DNA of 9,780 bases from Opitutaceae bacterium (GTDB taxonomy: Bacteria > Verrucomicrobiota > Verrucomicrobiia > Opitutales > Opitutaceae). Shown one piece after another: positions 7,647 to 9,780 of the stretch. The position numbers and the translations under genes are program-made. The number at the start of each line of letters is the position of its first letter. Position 1 is the first letter of the stretch. The stretch is from positions 1 through 9,780 of the forward strand of contig RGAX01000097.1 in assembly GCA_009919985.1 (NCBI GenBank), written 5' to 3'. Below the pieces are notes generated by a model, which did not search any database, was not told the origin of the DNA, and worked only from the letters and a program-made list of their open reading frames with translations.

Positions 7647-7700
7647 TGATATCAGATAAGTTTGCTCGTGGTGGCCTCGGTGGCAAGACGCGCGCCGCAT

Positions 7701-7747
7701 TTCACAGCATTTAACTACTCAAAAACAGCCAGACCGTGAACTGTGAA
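7701..7747 (-). promoter_or_regulatory. Inverted repeat upstream of trpB (possible operator)
   Basis: TTCACAG (7701-7707) and CTGTGAA (7741-7747) are perfect 7-bp inverted arms with a 33-bp spacer; a further GTGAA lies just inside the right arm. The element sits 54-101 bp upstream of the trpB ATG, within the gap after the STAS gene. The spacing is long for one dimeric operator and no known regulator is recognised. It could be chance. Confidence 0.2.
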
Positions 7748-7784
7748 AACGATGAGGCGGAGAGCCCATAAAGCCCCCCCAGTG

Positions 7785-8297
7785 TCACTCGGGTTGCTCG
7801 ACGCGCGTTTTCAAAAAGGCCAAGACGTCTTGAAATTTCGCCCGGTTATTCTCATCTGCCGCGACAAGATGTTCGTGGGCTTCGAGTACATCGCGCGCCT
7901 TGTCGTGTTCACCTTTATCTGGACCGGTGAGTGCCGTCTCGCAGTGACCAAGAGGCGCCGTGGCTTCGCTGGAGTCTACGGTCAACAGGCGATGCAGCCC
8001 CAAGTTACGGATAAGCTCGAGATTGCGGCTCGAGACTCGGGCTAGTACGATACTGCCGGGAGGTGAGCCTTTGCGCAGTTCCAGCGCCACGCCCGCCAGC
8101 ACCCCCAAAAAGGTACTGTCCATGGTCGTGCATTTCTGAAAATCGATCACGAAGCGTTGGCGGCCTTGCCGGAGCATTTCACCGACAAAATCACGCAAGC
8201 AGGCGCTGTTTTGAAAACACGCACGTCCTTCAATCCGGACCACAACGGGATCGGAGTACGCATCAACCAAGTACACAGATGGAGTGCTTTCAGGCAT
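7785..8297 (-). CDS. STAS-domain protein, anti-sigma-factor-antagonist type
   Basis: This 170-residue cytoplasmic protein has a STAS domain over about residues 8-112. The central KCTTMDSTFLGVLAGV block (55-70) corresponds to the SpoIIAA/RsbV signature, and S61 is in the place of the serine phosphorylated by anti-sigma kinases; D60 before it is also typical. The N-terminal strand (VVVRIEGRACF) and the RNLELIRNLGLHRLL segment fit the fold. Residues about 113-170 form a charged, probably helical extension (VLEAHEHLVAADENN and on) absent from minimal RsbV/SpoIIAA proteins. No anti-sigma kinase, phosphatase or sigma factor is next to it, so its partner is unknown. It lies between acnA and trpB on the same strand. 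The ATG at 8297 has no Shine-Dalgarno; the leader contains a strong hairpin at 8325-8366. An alternative reading is a STAS protein of a signalling system outside sigma control. Confidence 0.82.
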   Translation of the reverse strand: MPESTPSVYLVDAYSDPVVVRIEGRACFQNSACLRDFVGEMLRQGRQRFVIDFQKCTTMDSTFLGVLAGVALELRKGSPPGSIVLARVSSRNLELIRNLGLHRLLTVDSSEATAPLGHCETALTGPDKGEHDKARDVLEAHEHLVAADENNRAKFQDVLAFLKTRVEQPE

Positions 8298-8324
8298 TTG
8301 ATGAATCAGCAGAACGGATAATGC

Positions 8325-8366
8325 AAATGTGTGGGCCCACTAGGTTTAAACCCGTGGGCCACATTT
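8325..8366. repeat. Bulged hairpin with nested palindromes between acnA and the STAS gene
   Basis: Plus-strand arms AAATGT (8325-8330) and ACATTT (8361-8366) pair outside; GGCCCAC (8334-8340) and GTGGGCC (8354-8360) pair inside; GTG (8331-8333) bulges out and a 13-nt loop (8341-8353) remains. The left part contains the perfect palindrome GTGGGCCCAC (8331-8340) and the loop contains GGTTTAAACC (8343-8352). It starts 46 nt after the acnA stop and ends 27 nt before the STAS ATG on the minus strand. No U-run follows on either strand, so it is not a classic Rho-independent terminator. It may protect the acnA 3' end, weaken read-through, or act in the STAS leader; palindromic repeat elements are another option. 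Confidence 0.6.
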
Positions 8367-8412
8367 ACTTTAGGCCGATTTCAGGCGAAAGGCAATCAGG
8401 GCGCAGTGACGT

Positions 8413-9780
8413 TTAGTTTTGAGCGACGATCTGGCGCAAGACGTAGGGCAAAATCCCGCCGTGTTGGTAATAATCGATTTCGATAGGCGTATCGATGCGG
8501 CAACGCACCAACACATTTTCAATCGAACCGTTTTTACGGGTGACCCTCAGCGTGAGGTCTTGTTGCGGCTTGATGCTGCCGTCGAGACCTACGACGTCGT
8601 AGCTCTCGGATCCATCCAACTTAAGCGTCTGGGCGGTCGTGCCGTCCTTGAATTGCAAGGGCAACACCCCCATGCCGACGAGATTAGAGCGGTGAATGCG
8701 CTCAAAACTTTGAGCGACGACGACTTTGACGCCGAGTAGGTTTGTGCCCTTGGCAGCCCAGTCGCGCGACGAACCCGTGCCGTACTCTTGGCCCGCTAGG
8801 ATGATCAGTGGCGTGCCCGCTTTCTGGTAAGCCATGGACGCATCGTAGATGGAGGTTTTCACGCCGTCTGCGCCGAGGGTGTTACCGCCTTCTTCGCCGC
8901 CGAGCATAAGGTTCTTGATGCGGACGTTGGCAAACGTACCGCGGGTCATGATGCGGTCGTTGCCGCGACGTGAGCCATAGGAGTTGAAATCTTCAAACGT
9001 GACGCCGTTATCCAAGAGGAATTTGCCCGCGGGCGAGCTCTTCTTAATCGCGCCGGCCGGAGAGATGTGGTCGGTCGTGACGGAGTCCCCGAAAATACCC
9101 AGGGCGCGTGCGCCAGTGATCGGTTTGATGGCGCCCGGAGTGAGCGAGAAGTTAGTGAAGAAGGGCGGCTCTTGGATGTAGGTCGATTTGACGTCGAAGG
9201 CGTAGACATTGCCCGCCGTCGATGGGATCTCGTTCCACTTCGGATTTTGTTCGGCGAAGTTCGTGTAGAGCTTGCGGAATACTTCAGGTTTGAGCGCAGC
9301 CTGCATCTGATCGCGCACCTCTTGGAGCGAGGGCCAGATGTCTTTGAGGAACACCGGCGCGCCGGATTGATCACGGCCAAGTGGCTCAGTTGATAAATCC
9401 AAATCCACACGACCCGCGAGCGCGAAGGCCACGACGAGCGGCGGCGACATCAGGAAGTTGGACTTGATGTTCTGATGGACGCGGGCCTCGAAGTTGCGGT
9501 TACCCGAGAGGACGGAGGCGGCGACGAGATCGTTCTTCACGACCGCTTCTTCGATCGGAGCCGAAAGGGGGCCTGAGTTTCCGATGCACGTCGTGCAGCC
9601 GTAGCCGACCGTCTGAAAACCGAGCTGATCGAGATAAGGCGCGAGACCCGTTTTTTCCAAATAGTCCGTGACGACGCGCGAACCGGGTGCGAGCGAGGAT
9701 TTGACGAGGGGATTTACTTTGAGGCCCTTCGCTACGGCCTTCTTGGCGAGTAAGCCCGCGGCGAGCATCACGCTCGGATT
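8413..9780 (-). CDS. acnA: Aconitate hydratase A, C-terminal half (N-terminus beyond right edge)
   Basis: 455 residues are visible, about half of the roughly 900 expected for AcnA/IRP-type aconitases. The reading frame is open to base 9780, where it encodes NPSVMLAAGLLAKKA, the sequence that follows the conserved TSCTNTS cluster segment; the first [4Fe-4S] cysteine therefore lies just outside the window. The other two ligands are in YGCTTCIGNSGPL (Cys codons at 9597-9595 and 9588-9586). Other family blocks are SGNRNFEARVHQNIKSNFL, GDSVTTDHISPAGAI, FNSYGSRRGND and GQEYGTGSSRDWAAKG, with the swivelling domain 4 complete to the TAA at 8415-8413. The enzyme interconverts citrate and isocitrate in the TCA cycle. 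No frameshift or truncation is visible. The next gene on the strand is the STAS gene after 115 bp. Confidence 0.96.
   Translation of the reverse strand, partial: NPSVMLAAGLLAKKAVAKGLKVNPLVKSSLAPGSRVVTDYLEKTGLAPYLDQLGFQTVGYGCTTCIGNSGPLSAPIEEAVVKNDLVAASVLSGNRNFEARVHQNIKSNFLMSPPLVVAFALAGRVDLDLSTEPLGRDQSGAPVFLKDIWPSLQEVRDQMQAALKPEVFRKLYTNFAEQNPKWNEIPSTAGNVYAFDVKSTYIQEPPFFTNFSLTPGAIKPITGARALGIFGDSVTTDHISPAGAIKKSSPAGKFLLDNGVTFEDFNSYGSRRGNDRIMTRGTFANVRIKNLMLGGEEGGNTLGADGVKTSIYDASMAYQKAGTPLIILAGQEYGTGSSRDWAAKGTNLLGVKVVVAQSFERIHRSNLVGMGVLPLQFKDGTTAQTLKLDGSESYDVVGLDGSIKPQQDLTLRVTRKNGSIENVLVRCRIDTPIEIDYYQHGGILPYVLRQIVAQN

Noticed and set aside
7647..7700. trpB start at ATG 7700
   Set aside because: It adds 18 residues with no TrpB similarity and is not preceded by a Shine-Dalgarno; the ATG at 7646 fits the family better.
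7701..7784. Terminator for the STAS gene downstream of its stop
   Set aside because: The G-run and nearby GGCTC sequences do not form a convincing stem, and the T5 run is not preceded by a hairpin.
8063..8416. 117-codon plus-strand open frame across the STAS gene and the acnA gap
   Set aside because: It is antisense to a recognisable STAS domain for most of its length and shows no family features.

Overview
This window is ordinary, dense core-genome sequence from a moderately GC-rich bacterium. The protein sequences, and a DksA-like gene sitting between ileS and lspA, suggest a member of Verrucomicrobiota, most likely Opitutae/Opitutaceae. That assignment rests on recognition of protein style and gene order and has not been tested by a search. 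I see no rRNA, tRNA, CRISPR array, insertion sequence, phage gene or sign of recent transfer.

Layout. (1) 1-934, minus strand: the start and most of a secreted protein of the 'purine nucleoside permease' (NUP) family; its C-terminus lies beyond the left edge. (2) 935-1038: a divergent intergenic region holding the NUP ribosome binding site and a weak promoter candidate for the rightward genes. (3) 1039-5508, plus strand: a probable three-gene operon of isoleucyl-tRNA synthetase (ileS), a DksA/TraR-like protein with a lysine/proline/alanine-rich tail and a degenerate zinc finger, and lipoprotein signal peptidase (lspA). (4) 5539-7646, minus strand, convergent with lspA across 30 bp: trpB and yicC, joined by a 4-base ATGA overlap. 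(5) 7785-8297, minus strand: a STAS-domain protein resembling anti-sigma-factor antagonists. (6) 8413-9780, minus strand: the C-terminal half of aconitase A (acnA), whose N-terminus lies beyond the right edge. A bulged hairpin built from palindromes lies between acnA and the STAS gene.

The genes cover housekeeping work: tRNA charging, lipoprotein maturation, tryptophan synthesis, RNA turnover and the TCA cycle. I do not find a new multi-gene system. The points most worth a second look are the NUP protein, which has a signal peptide, no membrane helices and phosphorylase-like motifs; the DksA-like protein, which has lost three of four zinc ligands; the hairpin between acnA and the STAS gene; and the absence of a Shine-Dalgarno sequence at six of the seven visible gene starts.
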